Made by a program: the position numbers and the translations under genes. 64,000 nucleotides of DNA from 9FT-COMBO-48-23 sp963754385 (lineage in GTDB: Bacteria > Chloroflexota > Dehalococcoidia > GIF9 > UBA5629): NCBI GenBank assembly GCA_963754385.1, contig CAVWGE010000001.1, forward strand, positions 1-64,000. Reading direction: 5' to 3'. Shown here piece by piece: positions 35,926 through 44,442 of this stretch. Every line of letters begins with the position of its first letter. Position 1 is the stretch's first letter. The notes under the pieces were generated by a model. That model was not told the origin of the DNA. It did no database searches and saw only the letters and a list, made by a program, of their open reading frames with translations.

Positions 35926-36015
35926 AACCATCTGCCAAAATCTCTGTCAACATCATTGATTTTTACCTACTTTGAGGGTACACTAAGGTTATGAATTATA
36001 TTAAAGGAGGGCAAA

Positions 36016-36783
36016 ATGGATCGTGTCAAAGGTAAAGTAGCCATCATAACCGGTGGGGCTAGCGGAATGGGTAGGGCGGAAGCATCATTATTAGCCAAGG
36101 AGGGAGCCAAGGTTGTCGTTGCCGACATCGACGAGGTCAACGGGAAGAAGGTCGCTGAAGAAATAGGACGTGAGGGTGGGAAGGCCATTTTTGTAAAACA
36201 CGATGTCACCAGCGAAAGCGATTGGAGCGGGCTAATTAAGAAGACTTTGTCTGAGTTTGGGAAGCTAGACGTTCTGGTGAATAATGCCGGCGTCCTCTTT
36301 GCCAAACCGATTGAAGACACCTCATTAGAAGAGTGGCGCTGGCTTATGAGTGTCAATTTGGACGGTGTTTTCCTGGGCACGAAATACGCCATAGGAGCCA
36401 TGAAGAAGAGTGGCGGCGGCTCAATTATTAATATATCCTCCTTTGCCGGTACCGTCGGCACCATTGATGATACGGCGGCGTATTGTGCCAGCAAGGGTGG
36501 CGTAAGGCTATTTAGCAAGGCGGCTGCCCTTGAGTGCTCCAAAGCAGGCCATAACTATAACATCCGTGTCAACTCAGTTCATCCTGGCGTTATCGAAACA
36601 CCACTGAACGAGCCCCTGCGCAAGGTGGAAGCTATAAAGCAAAGCATGATAGCCAGGCACCCGATTGGGCATCTGGGTCAACCGATAGACATTGCTTATG
36701 CCATCCTTTATCTGGCGTCCGACGAGTCTAAATTTGCCACTGGTTCTGAGATGGCAGTCGATGGGGGCTGGACAGCGCAATAA
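36016..36783 (+). CDS. Short-chain dehydrogenase/reductase
   Basis: A 255-residue classical SDR with NAD(P) motif TGGASGMGRAEA (T-G-x3-G-x-G), acidic Asp of VVADID favouring NAD, NNAG at about 91-94, the catalytic Ser in INISSFAGTV and Y-x3-K in AAYCASKGG. It resembles cyclopentanol or 3-alpha-hydroxysteroid dehydrogenase-type SDRs and would oxidise a secondary alcohol or reduce a ketone. AGGAGGGCAAA precedes the ATG. It stands alone between two copies of the GC-rich repeat. Confidence 0.87.
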   Translation: MDRVKGKVAIITGGASGMGRAEASLLAKEGAKVVVADIDEVNGKKVAEEIGREGGKAIFVKHDVTSESDWSGLIKKTLSEFGKLDVLVNNAGVLFAKPIEDTSLEEWRWLMSVNLDGVFLGTKYAIGAMKKSGGGSIINISSFAGTVGTIDDTAAYCASKGGVRLFSKAAALECSKAGHNYNIRVNSVHPGVIETPLNEPLRKVEAIKQSMIARHPIGHLGQPIDIAYAILYLASDESKFATGSEMAVDGGWTAQ

Positions 36784-36856
36784 GGTAAATCGGTAACACC
36801 CTGGATATAGCGCGGATTTTTTAGGTGTCACCTGCCCACAGGTGACCAGAGTAGGT

Positions 36857-37085
36857 GACTCAAGTAACAGTCACCCGAAGGCGGGTGACACGTAGGAAGC
36901 TCCCGTGGCCCACCAGAACCAGCCCCCTTCTCCCCACGGGTGCCGTAGGCCTCGCGGGGGCTCCGGCGGCCTCGGTGACGGGCCGTGGGGTTTCCTGAAT
37001 ACCGCCTGTTATTTCTTGCCGGCCGTCCTCTGGAACAGCCGGATGGTCCTGAGGGTGTCGTCCGCGAAGTAAGCCTTATGGGACT
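36857..37085. repeat. GC-rich dispersed repeat, copy 3 (longest form)
   Basis: Begins with a segment also found at 59354-59392 (GTAACAGTCACCCGAAGGCG then GGTGACACGTAGG), continues with CTCCCGTGGCCCACCAGAAC, the core GGCCTCGCGGGGGCTCCGGC, CGGGCCGTGGGGTTTCC, and ends with GTCGTCCGCGAAGTA. On the minus strand that last part encodes the tail KAYFADDTLRTIRLFQR, also seen in other copies. The whole of 36784-37085 is occupied by it; no intact gene is present. Confidence 0.65.
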
Positions 37086-37087
37086 GT

Positions 37088-38425
37088 CTAATGTGCGACG
37101 GGCAGTGTGAAAGAGAAGCGGCTACCCTTCCCTTCTTCACTCTGTACTTTAATCCTACCCCCGTGTGCTTCCACCAGGCTCTTGGCAATAGCAAGCCCCA
37201 GGCCTGCACCGCCAGTTGCTCTGGCTCGAGACTTGTCCACCCTGTAGAAGCGCTCAAACACATTCGGCAGGTCCTTAGCTGGAATGCCCTCTCCGGTATC
37301 TTTTACGCTTATCTCCAGCCAATTATCAAGCTTCGTGGCAGCTATGGTTATGATACCCCCTTTTGTTGTGTGGGTTATGGCATTATCTATGAGGTTGAGC
37401 AAGACCTGGCTAATCCGAAGGGTGTCAACGTTCACCAGCGGCAGCTTTTTGGGTAAATCAACGGATAATGATACCCCTTTTGCCGTTGCCTGAGTTTGCC
37501 TCACAGCTACTGTTTGTTTCAATAACTTGATGATATCTTCCATCTGGTAATCCAACTTTAGCTCGCTTGCCTCAGCCAGGCTCAACTCCTGGAGATCGTC
37601 AACCAATCGTGATAGCAGGTTTGCTTCCTCATCAAGGGAGCAGATGGTATCTGATTCTGGTTTTACCATGCCATCAGCTATTGCCTCCAAATAACCCTTG
37701 AGATTAGATAATGGAGTCCTCAACTCGTGGGCAATGTCAGCTATCATATTGCGGCGGAGTTGTTCATTTCGCTCCAGGCTTTCTGCCATAGAATTAAAGG
37801 CTCGGGCTAGTTCTCCGACCTCACCCTTCTCCTTAGAGTGCACACGCTGAGACAAATCTCCCTGGCCCAACTTCCTGGCGGCGAGAGTAAGAGCCTTGAC
37901 TGGCGCTGAAATTCGGCGCGACAGGAAATAGGTTATTAGGAAGGCAACGGCAGCCGCCAGTAGCGCACCCCAGAGAAGAAAACGACTTATTGCCTGGGAG
38001 AGACTCAGCGGTGAAGGGAAAACCGCCGATGATTCGGGGCTGATATATAGAACCCCCACACTGTCTCCTTCCCACGGTGGTGGGAAGCGCATACCCGGTG
38101 TATCAGGAAGGTATTGCTGCCCCAATAACTCTCCTTGGGAATCTGCGACTACTACCCCGCTAGAGTCTGTCAGTATAATTCGTCGCTCATAGAGGCTCCC
38201 CCACTGCTTCACATAGGGTTGAATTCCCTCCCAGTCTCCATGCTCGTTGTAATAGCGGTTCAGCTCGAGTGCCACTCTTCCAAAGCGTGCTTGCTCGCTT
38301 CGTTCGCCAAACCGGCCGATTTCAACCACGGCAGTATGACTGACAAATAAATATATTGCACCAACTGCAACCACTATGATGAGGGCGAAGGCCATTAGGA
38401 GGCGAAATCGCAAACTATATATCAC
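37088..38425 (-). CDS. Sensor histidine kinase
   Basis: A 446-residue membrane kinase. Order: membrane helix (about 8-30), extracytoplasmic sensor part (about 31-150), second helix (about 152-175), HAMP domain (RRISAPVKALTLAARKLGQG then DLSQRV), HisKA with the phospho-His in IADIAHELRTPLSNLKGYLE, and an HATPase with N box NLIDNAITHT, G1 DTGEGIP, F box FERFYRVDKS and G2 GGAGLGLAIAK. I set the start at the GTG at 38425, which overlaps the regulator stop (GTGATATATAG) behind AGGGG; an ATG at 38458 is the alternative. It phosphorylates the regulator encoded upstream. Confidence 0.9.
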   Translation of the reverse strand: MIYSLRFRLLMAFALIIVVAVGAIYLFVSHTAVVEIGRFGERSEQARFGRVALELNRYYNEHGDWEGIQPYVKQWGSLYERRIILTDSSGVVVADSQGELLGQQYLPDTPGMRFPPPWEGDSVGVLYISPESSAVFPSPLSLSQAISRFLLWGALLAAAVAFLITYFLSRRISAPVKALTLAARKLGQGDLSQRVHSKEKGEVGELARAFNSMAESLERNEQLRRNMIADIAHELRTPLSNLKGYLEAIADGMVKPESDTICSLDEEANLLSRLVDDLQELSLAEASELKLDYQMEDIIKLLKQTVAVRQTQATAKGVSLSVDLPKKLPLVNVDTLRISQVLLNLIDNAITHTTKGGIITIAATKLDNWLEISVKDTGEGIPAKDLPNVFERFYRVDKSRARATGGAGLGLAIAKSLVEAHGGRIKVQSEEGKGSRFSFTLPVAH

Positions 38426-39110
38426 TTTGAACCCCTGAGAACTTGTAGCCAGATCCATATGCTGTCTTTATATACTTGGGGTGTCTGGAGTCTGTCTCCA
38501 GTTTCCGGCGCAGATTTAGGATATGGACATCAATGGTGCGGTCAAAGCCCTTATAATCATAGCCCAAGGCTTTTTCAACAAGCTCTGTCCGGCTGAAAAC
38601 CCTACCCGGTTCCTTGACGAGAACTCCTAGCAGCTTAAATTCAACAGGCGTAAGATTTAGATGTCTACCGGCAATGGACGCCTCCTGCTTAAGGAAATTC
38701 AGGACAAGTTCGCCACGCTTAATCTCTGCAGGGCCACGCTCTCCCGGCAGTCGTCTGAGCACAGCCCGGACTCTGGCTGCCAGCTCTCTCGGGCTGAATG
38801 GCTTAGACACATAATCGTCCGCTCCTAGACCTAAACCAGTCAGCTTGTCCTCGTCCGTAGTTCTAGCAGTGAGCATAACTATTGGTACGTCAGATTCATC
38901 TCTAAGGGTACGGCAGACTTCAAAACCATCCATGCCCGGTAACATTAGGTCCAGGACAATAAGATCAGGGTGACTCTCACGAGCCAAACGCAGTGCCTCG
39001 GTGCCATCGTAAGCGGTCAGAACCCTGTAGCCATCCCGGTTCAGATATAGCTTGACCAGCTCCACTGTCTTTACATCATCATCAACTACCAGGACCTTTT
39101 TACCGGCCAT
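38415..39110 (-). CDS. OmpR/PhoB-family response regulator
   Basis: A 231-residue regulator: receiver domain with acidic pair DDD, phospho-acceptor Asp in LIVLDLMLPGMDG (about residue 53), Thr in VMLTART and Lys in YVSKPFSP, then a winged-helix DNA-binding domain (LTPVEFKLLGVLVKEPGRVF then SRTELVEKALGYDYKGFDRT and VDVHILNLRRKLE-type ending). It overlaps the kinase gene by a few bases. TTAACA-N5-TTAACA just upstream of its -10 is a likely autoregulatory box, with similar boxes at 39756 and 40670. Confidence 0.93.
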   Translation of the reverse strand: MAGKKVLVVDDDVKTVELVKLYLNRDGYRVLTAYDGTEALRLARESHPDLIVLDLMLPGMDGFEVCRTLRDESDVPIVMLTARTTDEDKLTGLGLGADDYVSKPFSPRELAARVRAVLRRLPGERGPAEIKRGELVLNFLKQEASIAGRHLNLTPVEFKLLGVLVKEPGRVFSRTELVEKALGYDYKGFDRTIDVHILNLRRKLETDSRHPKYIKTAYGSGYKFSGVQSDI

Positions 39111-39145
39111 GCTTGCTCTCTTGAGTATACAACCTTCTCTATAAT

Positions 39146-39175
39146 GTTATAACACGAATGTTAAGGAATTGTTAA
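39146..39175 (-). promoter_or_regulatory. Promoter of the two-component system with direct-repeat box
   Basis: On the minus strand TTAACA-ATTCC-TTAACA (39159-39175, 11-bp period) is followed after 7 nt by the -10-like TATAAC (39146-39151). Two 6-bp repeats one helical turn apart are the classic recognition site of OmpR/PhoB/PhoP-type regulators, placed here over the -35 position as for an activator. Confidence 0.6.
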
Positions 39176-39219
39176 GTCCCAGTCCATTTTAAGTGCTCAT
39201 TACCTACTTTATAATAATT

Positions 39220-39251
39220 AGAGAGGGAGAGAAACGCTCTCCCTCTCTCTT
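39220..39251. terminator. Hairpin after the DUF2680-like gene
   Basis: AGAGAGGGAGAG and CTCTCCCTCTCT form a 12-bp near-perfect stem with a 4-5 nt loop, 41 bp past the stop of the 39292-39705 gene. An AT-rich tail (TAATTATTATAAA) follows on the minus strand. Confidence 0.6.
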
Positions 39252-39291
39252 GATGTGGTCAGACAAGTCCCCGTAATCGAACTTTGGTCAG

Positions 39292-39705
39292 CTATTCTGA
39301 TGGGGGTGGGGCACACGGTCCACCCATACCAGCGAACCCGCCATGACCGCGGAAGCCAAATCCAGATGGCATATCAGGCCTTGATTGCCACCAGTTTAGG
39401 TACTTGTCAGCCTGGTCCTGGGTTATCTTGCCCTGCTTTACCAAGCCTTGAAGGTTGGCTTGCTCCGACTCTTTCTGCAGCTCGCTTCGGGCCTGAGTGA
39501 AGGCATCTGTGAGCGCTTGTTGGTCAATGGCGACACCTGTCTTTTGCTGGTAGATTGTACAGACTTTTGCCAATAGGTCCGTACCTAGAGCCTTGGGCTG
39601 AGTGTTGTCCCCATTGCTGGCAGCAAGTGCTACCCCGCTGATGCTTCCGGCTAGCAGCACAGCCGCTGATACCGCAATGATAATGAATTTCTTGCTTCGC
39701 CACAT
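39292..39705 (-). CDS. Secreted YckD/DUF2680-like protein
   Basis: A 137-residue exported protein. A signal peptide (MWRSKKFIIIAVSAAVLLAG, cleaved near ALAAS at about 28-30), then a helical region CTIYQQKTGVAIDQQALTDA with LVKQGKITQDQADKYLNWWQ, the motif of the YckD/DUF2680 family, and a Gly-rich tail (GFGFRGHGGFAGMGG). Function in the family is unknown; it is often linked to envelope stress. The gene lies immediately upstream of the two-component pair and its own promoter has a matching 11-bp-period box, so it is a probable target. Confidence 0.75.
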   Translation of the reverse strand: MWRSKKFIIIAVSAAVLLAGSISGVALAASNGDNTQPKALGTDLLAKVCTIYQQKTGVAIDQQALTDAFTQARSELQKESEQANLQGLVKQGKITQDQADKYLNWWQSRPDMPSGFGFRGHGGFAGMGGPCAPPPSE

Positions 39706-39740
39706 TTCTGTCTCACCTCCTTTCTTTTAAGGTTAATATA

Positions 39741-39772
39741 AGCATAGCATCTGGATATTAAAATCTTATTAA
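39741..39772 (-). promoter_or_regulatory. Promoter with TTAATA-N5-TTAATA box
   Basis: On the minus strand TTAATA-AGATT-TTAATA (39756-39772) is followed after 9 nt by TATGCT (39741-39746). Same layout as the box before the response regulator. Confidence 0.55.
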
Positions 39773-39794
39773 GATTTCGTTCGGTAACGAGTAC

Positions 39795-40124
39795 TTATTC
39801 TGCGTTGCATTTAATGCATTTGTCGAAGAGGTCTGCCAGTAGTTTGGAAATCTCGGTACGTATTGGTGTTACAGTACCACCATTGCCATATACATATTGC
39901 TGCTGGTTTTGATTCGGATTTCTAGTCAGTGGTGCTTGATTGTAAGGTGGCTGACTATACTGTGGCCATTGCTGGTCAGGATACTGATAATTGTACGACA
40001 GAAGTGGTGGCTGAGGCGATATTTGTTGTATTACACAGATTAAGTTAATACCGCAATTGCCACAAAACCTAGCACCATACGCAATTTGTGCCCCGCAACT
40101 AGGGCAGAAATGCATTTGCCACAT
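39795..40124 (-). CDS. Zinc-ribbon protein with Gln/Tyr/Pro-rich linker
   Basis: A 109-residue protein with an N-terminal double CxxC zinc ribbon (FCPSCGAQIAYGARFCGNCG, about 7-26), a low-complexity middle rich in Pro, Gln, Tyr and Asn (about 35-80), and a CIKC near the C-terminus. Such ribbons mediate protein or nucleic-acid contacts. No specific family recognised. It has no direct-repeat box upstream. Confidence 0.6.
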   Translation of the reverse strand: MWQMHFCPSCGAQIAYGARFCGNCGINLICVIQQISPQPPLLSYNYQYPDQQWPQYSQPPYNQAPLTRNPNQNQQQYVYGNGGTVTPIRTEISKLLADLFDKCIKCNAE

Positions 40125-40251
40125 CAGTGTTAACCCCTTCTCACAGTAATTAGTCCACGACTTTGTTCAAATGGGACTTGAAAATTTTCAAATGCTCTGC
40201 CTCTTTAGAGTGATTAGTCTATTCGCTCTTGTTGGCAGGTGATACGGTTTC

Positions 40252-40602
40252 CTACTTTAATTGTCTTCCCAAATTCATCATTTGGTTCCAGTCCAAGCTA
40301 CCCAGTTCGTCAATGTATTCCTGTGTTTGCTGATCAGAAAGGGCATAGGTGATAAGGTCACCATTATTGTGTTGGGCTGAAAGAATACCTTTTGCAACCA
40401 AGTTTGCGAGTGCATCTCTTAAGCTAAGCGCTGAAGTATCCAGGGCTCTAGCGATGGTGTACAAGCTTAATTTTACCTTAGGATGTCTTCCCCAGAAGCA
40501 GAGTAACTTGAATTGCATACTGGTGCAATTGATATCCTTCAGAAATGGCAGCAGGTCGTAATGAGCTGTTCTCCTTATCCCACAATCGATCATCATGCCC
40601 AT
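40252..40602 (-). CDS. Winged-helix DNA-binding protein, unclassified
   Basis: A 116-residue protein whose middle reads VKLSLYTIARALDTSALSLR then DALANLVAKGILSAQ followed by a wing (NNGDLITYALS), a winged helix-turn-helix like those of MarR or archaeal-type regulators. The N-terminus has two Cys. No ligand domain. Its promoter has a TTAATC-N5-TTAATA box, so it may be a downstream regulator of the nearby two-component system. Confidence 0.6.
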   Translation of the reverse strand: MGMMIDCGIRRTAHYDLLPFLKDINCTSMQFKLLCFWGRHPKVKLSLYTIARALDTSALSLRDALANLVAKGILSAQHNNGDLITYALSDQQTQEYIDELGSLDWNQMMNLGRQLK

Positions 40603-40654
40603 TTTCTCCTATTTCACTACTTTTTATCTTGATTGCATTCGCCAAGATATTTTT

Positions 40655-40686
40655 ATGATATCAATAGAATATTAATTTCTGATTAA
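40655..40686 (-). promoter_or_regulatory. Promoter with TTAATC-N5-TTAATA box
   Basis: On the minus strand TTAATC-AGAAA-TTAATA (40670-40686) is followed after 9 nt by TATCAT (40655-40660). Third site with the layout seen at 39159 and 39756. Confidence 0.5.
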
Positions 40687-40785
40687 GATTTTGAACTGAG
40701 AATTGTGCTCTATTTGTTAAACGAGTGATATGACGGTAGGTTTACAGATGTGTGTATACATAAATAATCGGAAGGGCAATTCCTA

Positions 40786-40975
40786 TTGGCGCTCCCATAG
40801 CTCACCAGAGCTGGCCCCGAAACCGCCGCGCGAGTACTGTGTAAGCCTCGCGGGGGCTCCGGCGGCCGCCGCGGCGGGCCGTGGGGTTTCCCGAATGTCG
40901 CCGATTACTTACTGCCGCCCGACCCCTGTAGCAGTTGGACGGTCAGGGTGTCGTCCGCGAAGTAGGTCCTGCTGT
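40786..40975. repeat. GC-rich dispersed repeat, copy 4
   Basis: GGCGCTCCCATAGCTCACCA, then GCCTCGCGGGGGCTCCGGCG, GGCCGTGGGGTTTCCCGAAT, GTCGCCGATTACTTACTGCC and GTCGTCCGCGAAGTAGGTCC. Parallel to copy 3 from end to end. On the minus strand the first part is the 3' end of the ORF at 40905-41132, and the GC-rich core lies downstream of its stop codon. Confidence 0.65.
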
Positions 40976-41132
40976 TGCGGCAGGTGCCGGCGATGGCCCT
41001 CAGTATGTCGCGGAAGTTCCACAGCTCGACGCCGTCCTCCTTGGCCTTCTTCAGGGCGTCCTCTTCCCACCCCCACGTATCATAGGCATCAATTACATCA
41101 TTTTGATGCCTGTGACTCAACCGCACAACCAC
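40905..41132 (-). pseudogene. Tail of an unknown gene carried by the repeat family
   Basis: A 75-codon frame with RHQNDVIDAYDTWGWEEDAL then KKAKEDGVELWNFRDILRAI, and TYFADDTLTVQLLQGSG at its end. The (T/A)YFADDTL tail recurs in copies 3 and 5. The WGWEEDALKKAKEDGVELWNF stretch looks like the end of a restriction-type or nuclease-like domain in which a residue string is predicted to bind DNA ends, but I cannot assign it. The N-terminus is absent, so it is a truncated gene. The region 40687-40904 and 41133-41209 has no other gene. Confidence 0.45.
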
Positions 41133-41209
41133 TCTTGTTGTGTGGTCCCGCTATAAAATAGAACCTTGCCTTCGTTCAGTTTTCGATAAGCAGTGGCTTT
41201 CCTAGGTAA

Positions 41210-41602
41210 CTAGCTACCTTTTTTTGCCGCCTTGTAGGGATACAGGCCCAGGAAAAGCGCGGCGAAGACGGCATTAAAGATAAGTGGCATTCCCTCCTGG
41301 CTGAAGGTAACGATACCCCGCATGATTGAGTACGCGCCCATGACTACAATCAGAATAGCCACCGTTATGGCAAACTGTACCCACATAATGTGCTTCAGCG
41401 GGTTCCGTGCCGCGACTATGACAAAGGCACCAGCCGTAATATAGCAGATGCCAAGCAGCCCAAAAACGTATGCCACCCAAGCAGGTGCTCCTGTCTCACC
41501 ACCCATTTCACATAATTGGGTAGGGAAAAAGATGTACGCCAGACCTAACAAAATCGCTATCGCCGACCAAATGATCATCACTACCTTTAGAGCTTTTATC
41601 AT
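41210..41602 (-). CDS. Four-helix membrane protein of unknown function
   Basis: A 130-residue protein with hydrophobic segments at about 5-27, 44-66, 72-93 and 103-122 and a basic tail (YKAAKKGS). No known domain. It resembles other small four-helix proteins found in Dehalococcoidia-type genomes. It lies 53 bp after the next gene on the same strand, so they may be co-transcribed. Confidence 0.6.
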   Translation of the reverse strand: MIKALKVVMIIWSAIAILLGLAYIFFPTQLCEMGGETGAPAWVAYVFGLLGICYITAGAFVIVAARNPLKHIMWVQFAITVAILIVVMGAYSIMRGIVTFSQEGMPLIFNAVFAALFLGLYPYKAAKKGS

Positions 41603-41655
41603 TTTTTTATCTCCTGTAATAAGATTTACTGTAAAAACTAACAGCTAGTTGCTGA

Positions 41656-42024
41656 TTAATAATACTGTGGTTGCTTGAATGCCTTGGTAGCCAGAGTCTC
41701 AATCAGGAACCCCCAAATGACTGGCAAGGCGAAAGCTATCCACGGTTGAAGAGGTCCTCCAACGTTGCCAATTGCCAGGAATATGCCGAAGAGAGCTCCC
41801 CACAACGCACCATGAGCCGCCCAATTCATTTTGAGCGAACTTGCCCCGATTGCAAACCCCAGGACAGTGTGGTGTAACAGAAAGGAGACACCGAGGGGCC
41901 AAAAGGGAATTTGTGAGCCATACCTGGACAATAACATGCATATAACGCCAAAGACGGCACCCAGTACTGTGGTTGTAACCAAGCGAGACGTTTTTGTCAC
42001 TTTGCTACCCGATTTCATTCTCAA
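41656..42024 (-). CDS. Membrane protein of unknown function
   Basis: A 122-residue protein: basic N-terminus (MRMKSGSKVTKTSR), hydrophobic segments at about 16-34, 40-62, 68-88 and 92-112, and a polar tail. The pattern HHTVLGFAIGASSLKMNWAA then HGALWGALFGIFLAIG suggests a small channel-like or accessory membrane protein. I recognise no family. Confidence 0.6.
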   Translation of the reverse strand: MRMKSGSKVTKTSRLVTTTVLGAVFGVICMLLSRYGSQIPFWPLGVSFLLHHTVLGFAIGASSLKMNWAAHGALWGALFGIFLAIGNVGGPLQPWIAFALPVIWGFLIETLATKAFKQPQYY

Positions 42025-42161
42025 CTCCTTCCATACGTTGGACTTAAGCTTACTCCTTAGTGACGCATGACTTTCCTTTAAATAGTTATGGGTTAGTATA
42101 CAGGTATATTCTTCAAATAGGCGCTACCTTCTAACACTTCACGTTCAGGTGAACCAAATAA

Positions 42162-42203
42162 AAAGGGCACTGCAACTGCAACCAAACGGCAATTCCAGTG
42201 CCC
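42162..42203. terminator. Hairpin with GGGCACTG/CAGTGCCC stem
   Basis: AAAAAGGGCACTG and CAGTGCCCTCATTT pair around a 19-nt loop, in the gene-free stretch 42025-42658. With A and T flanks it could work in both directions. No neighbouring gene ends here, so its role is unclear. Confidence 0.45.
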
Positions 42204-42329
42204 TCATTTCACATGCGCCTCCGTCAATCCGTCTTATTTGTAGACTAGACTGGAGTACAAAGGCGTCGCAAGTATATGGCCTTCTCATTCCAATGTCAAT
42301 ACGTAGAATTACCTACTGTAATAATTAGT

Positions 42330-42450
42330 CCACCCTCCGGGATATGTGGCCTCCCGGACGTCGCCGATTACTTCCTGTCGCCTGACCTCTGTAGCAGCTG
42401 ATGGTCCTGAGGGTGTCGTCCGCGAAGTAGGCTTTGCTGCCGCGGCGGGC
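42330..42450. repeat. GC-rich dispersed repeat, copy 5 (partial)
   Basis: GACGTCGCCGATTACTTCCT then GTCGCCTGACCTCTGTAGCA and GTCGTCCGCGAAGTAGGC correspond to the right part of copies 3 and 4. The GC-rich core is missing. Just downstream the motif AAAGCTTAC recurs several times (42470-42525), perhaps the tail of another decayed gene. Confidence 0.55.
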
Positions 42451-42658
42451 TGGTGAACGGCAGGCTGCAAAAGCTTACAAGGGCCCAGAAAGCTTACAAC
42501 GAACTGGAGGGAAAGCTTGCGAAAAGCTTACGACGCCGCCCCTCGAGTTCAAAAAGCCCAGAAGCTGACCTGCTTTAACTATGAGGCGTTGTGAGAATAG
42601 CAACTCACCTAGGCAAGTTATATAATATATGGTCAAAATTGAAGTAGCAAAGGAATGA

Positions 42659-44302
42659 ATGAATATTGAGGTTGAACCCAAACCGGTCATTGGCCTGCGT
42701 TCTTTACCGCGACGACAAGTAATAGTGACTCTGGTAGGAGTATTACTGGCAATGTTTCTGGGTTCATTGGACCAAACCATTGTTGGAACTGCTATGCCGC
42801 GTATTATTGCAGACCTCGGCGGATTTGCTCATTACACTTGGGTCACCACAGCCTATTTAGTTACTTCGACTGTCGTCCTGCCGATTACCGGTAAGCTTAC
42901 CGACATGTATGGTCGCAAGCACTTCTATACCGCGGGAATCACAGTTTTTATACTTGGCTCGCTTCTATCTGGTCTCAGCCAGACAATGACACAGATTATT
43001 ATCTTCCGTGGATTACAGGGCATCGGTGCTGGCATTATGATGGCTAACGCCTTCATAGTCATTGGCGATCTTTTCCCACCCGCTGAGCGAGGCAAATATC
43101 AGGGTCTCATAAGCGCTGTATTCGGCATATCCGCTATTATTGGACCGATATTGGGCGGGTTCATAACAGACGCTTTTTCCTGGCATTGGGTTTTTTACAT
43201 CAACATACCTCTTGGTATTGGCATCATCATTTTATTCATTTTTTTCTTCCCCAATTTTCGCCTTGGCAATTTGAAACATCGAATCGACTACGCAGGAATC
43301 ACCGCGCTGGTAGTTGCCATAGTACCCTTGCTGCTGGCTCTGTCCTGGGGTGGAACCGAGTATCCCTGGGCTTCAGCCCCGGTCATTGGTATGTTTGCAT
43401 TATCAGCGGTTGCAATCATACTTCTACCGATAATAGAAAGTAGAAGCGATGAACCCATCATACCACTTGCAATCTTTAGAAACCCTGTGGTGGCTGTATC
43501 AATCCCAATCATCTTTTTTACTGGCTGTATTATGTTTGGCGGCATCATATTCATTCCACTCTATTTCCAAGGCGTATTAGGCCTATCGGCTACTGCCAGC
43601 GGCAGCTTTTTGATGCCCATGATGCTTGGCCAGGTAGTTGGAAGTTTTAGTTCCGGACAACTACTGGCACGTACCGGAGGGCATTACCGTCGTCAGGGTG
43701 CTCTCGGTCTGGTAACCATGGCTTTAGGCTTAGCCCTTCTCTCTAGAATAACTCCTGAAACGAGCTACGCAATTGCTATTGTGGATATAGTCCTGGTGGG
43801 TTTTGGGCTTGGTGTAACACTGCCTCTTTACACTATCGCTGTGCAAAACGCGGTATCCTATAATGTGCTTGGAGCAGCTACGTCTGCCGTTCCTTTCTTT
43901 CGTTCCATGGGAGGTGCCGTTGGGTTGGCCATCTTTGGCTCAGTCATGACTAACCGCTTCGCTTCGGAATTTGCTGCTAAGCTCCCGGAAACGATAAAAG
44001 CGGTTATCCCCCCACAGCTGTTATCGTCGGTAACTAATAGTGCCCAAGCACTGCTCAATTTTCAAATACAAGACCAGTTGAAAGCACTGTTTAGCCAATT
44101 CGGGCAGCAGGGGGCAACCTTTTACGAGCAAACACTCCAGGTATTGCGTGAAGCCCTTAATTCTGGTCTTAAGGAAATTTTTATTATAGCTCTAATCGTG
44201 ACTATTCTTGTCTTCATAATCAATCTATTCCTTAAGGAAATCCCACTCCGCAAACAACATGTTCTGGCGGAGCCAATAAAGAATGATAAAGACAACGGCT
44301 AG
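42659..44302 (+). CDS. MFS drug/proton antiporter, DHA2 family (14 TM)
   Basis: A 547-residue major facilitator. Signature motifs: LDQTIVGTAMPRI (motif D1) near residue 37, ITGKLTDMYGRKHF (motif A) near 82, FRGLQGIGAGIMMANAFIV (motif B), and GPILGGFITDAFSWHWVFYI (motif C, antiporter). Fourteen hydrophobic segments and a long loop before the last helix fit DHA2 (EmrB/QacA-like). It exports lipophilic drugs or acids in exchange for protons. RBS AAAGGA precedes the ATG. Confidence 0.92.
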   Translation: MNIEVEPKPVIGLRSLPRRQVIVTLVGVLLAMFLGSLDQTIVGTAMPRIIADLGGFAHYTWVTTAYLVTSTVVLPITGKLTDMYGRKHFYTAGITVFILGSLLSGLSQTMTQIIIFRGLQGIGAGIMMANAFIVIGDLFPPAERGKYQGLISAVFGISAIIGPILGGFITDAFSWHWVFYINIPLGIGIIILFIFFFPNFRLGNLKHRIDYAGITALVVAIVPLLLALSWGGTEYPWASAPVIGMFALSAVAIILLPIIESRSDEPIIPLAIFRNPVVAVSIPIIFFTGCIMFGGIIFIPLYFQGVLGLSATASGSFLMPMMLGQVVGSFSSGQLLARTGGHYRRQGALGLVTMALGLALLSRITPETSYAIAIVDIVLVGFGLGVTLPLYTIAVQNAVSYNVLGAATSAVPFFRSMGGAVGLAIFGSVMTNRFASEFAAKLPETIKAVIPPQLLSSVTNSAQALLNFQIQDQLKALFSQFGQQGATFYEQTLQVLREALNSGLKEIFIIALIVTILVFIINLFLKEIPLRKQHVLAEPIKNDKDNG

Positions 44303-44442
44303 CCAATACGCAGCTGCATTTTGGAGCGTTCCCTCCTCTTCCCACAGGTAAGTTTGTAGATTCCGGAAAACTATGGAAACCTTCTTGCAATTTAGAACAT
44401 TGCTTGGTAAACTAAACAAAATGTTGTTTGGAGGGTTAGACC

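Noticed and set aside
42470..42600. Possible coding remnant with repeated AAAGCTTAC
   Set aside because: Needs frameshifts to give any continuous protein and shows no family; left as unexplained repeat.
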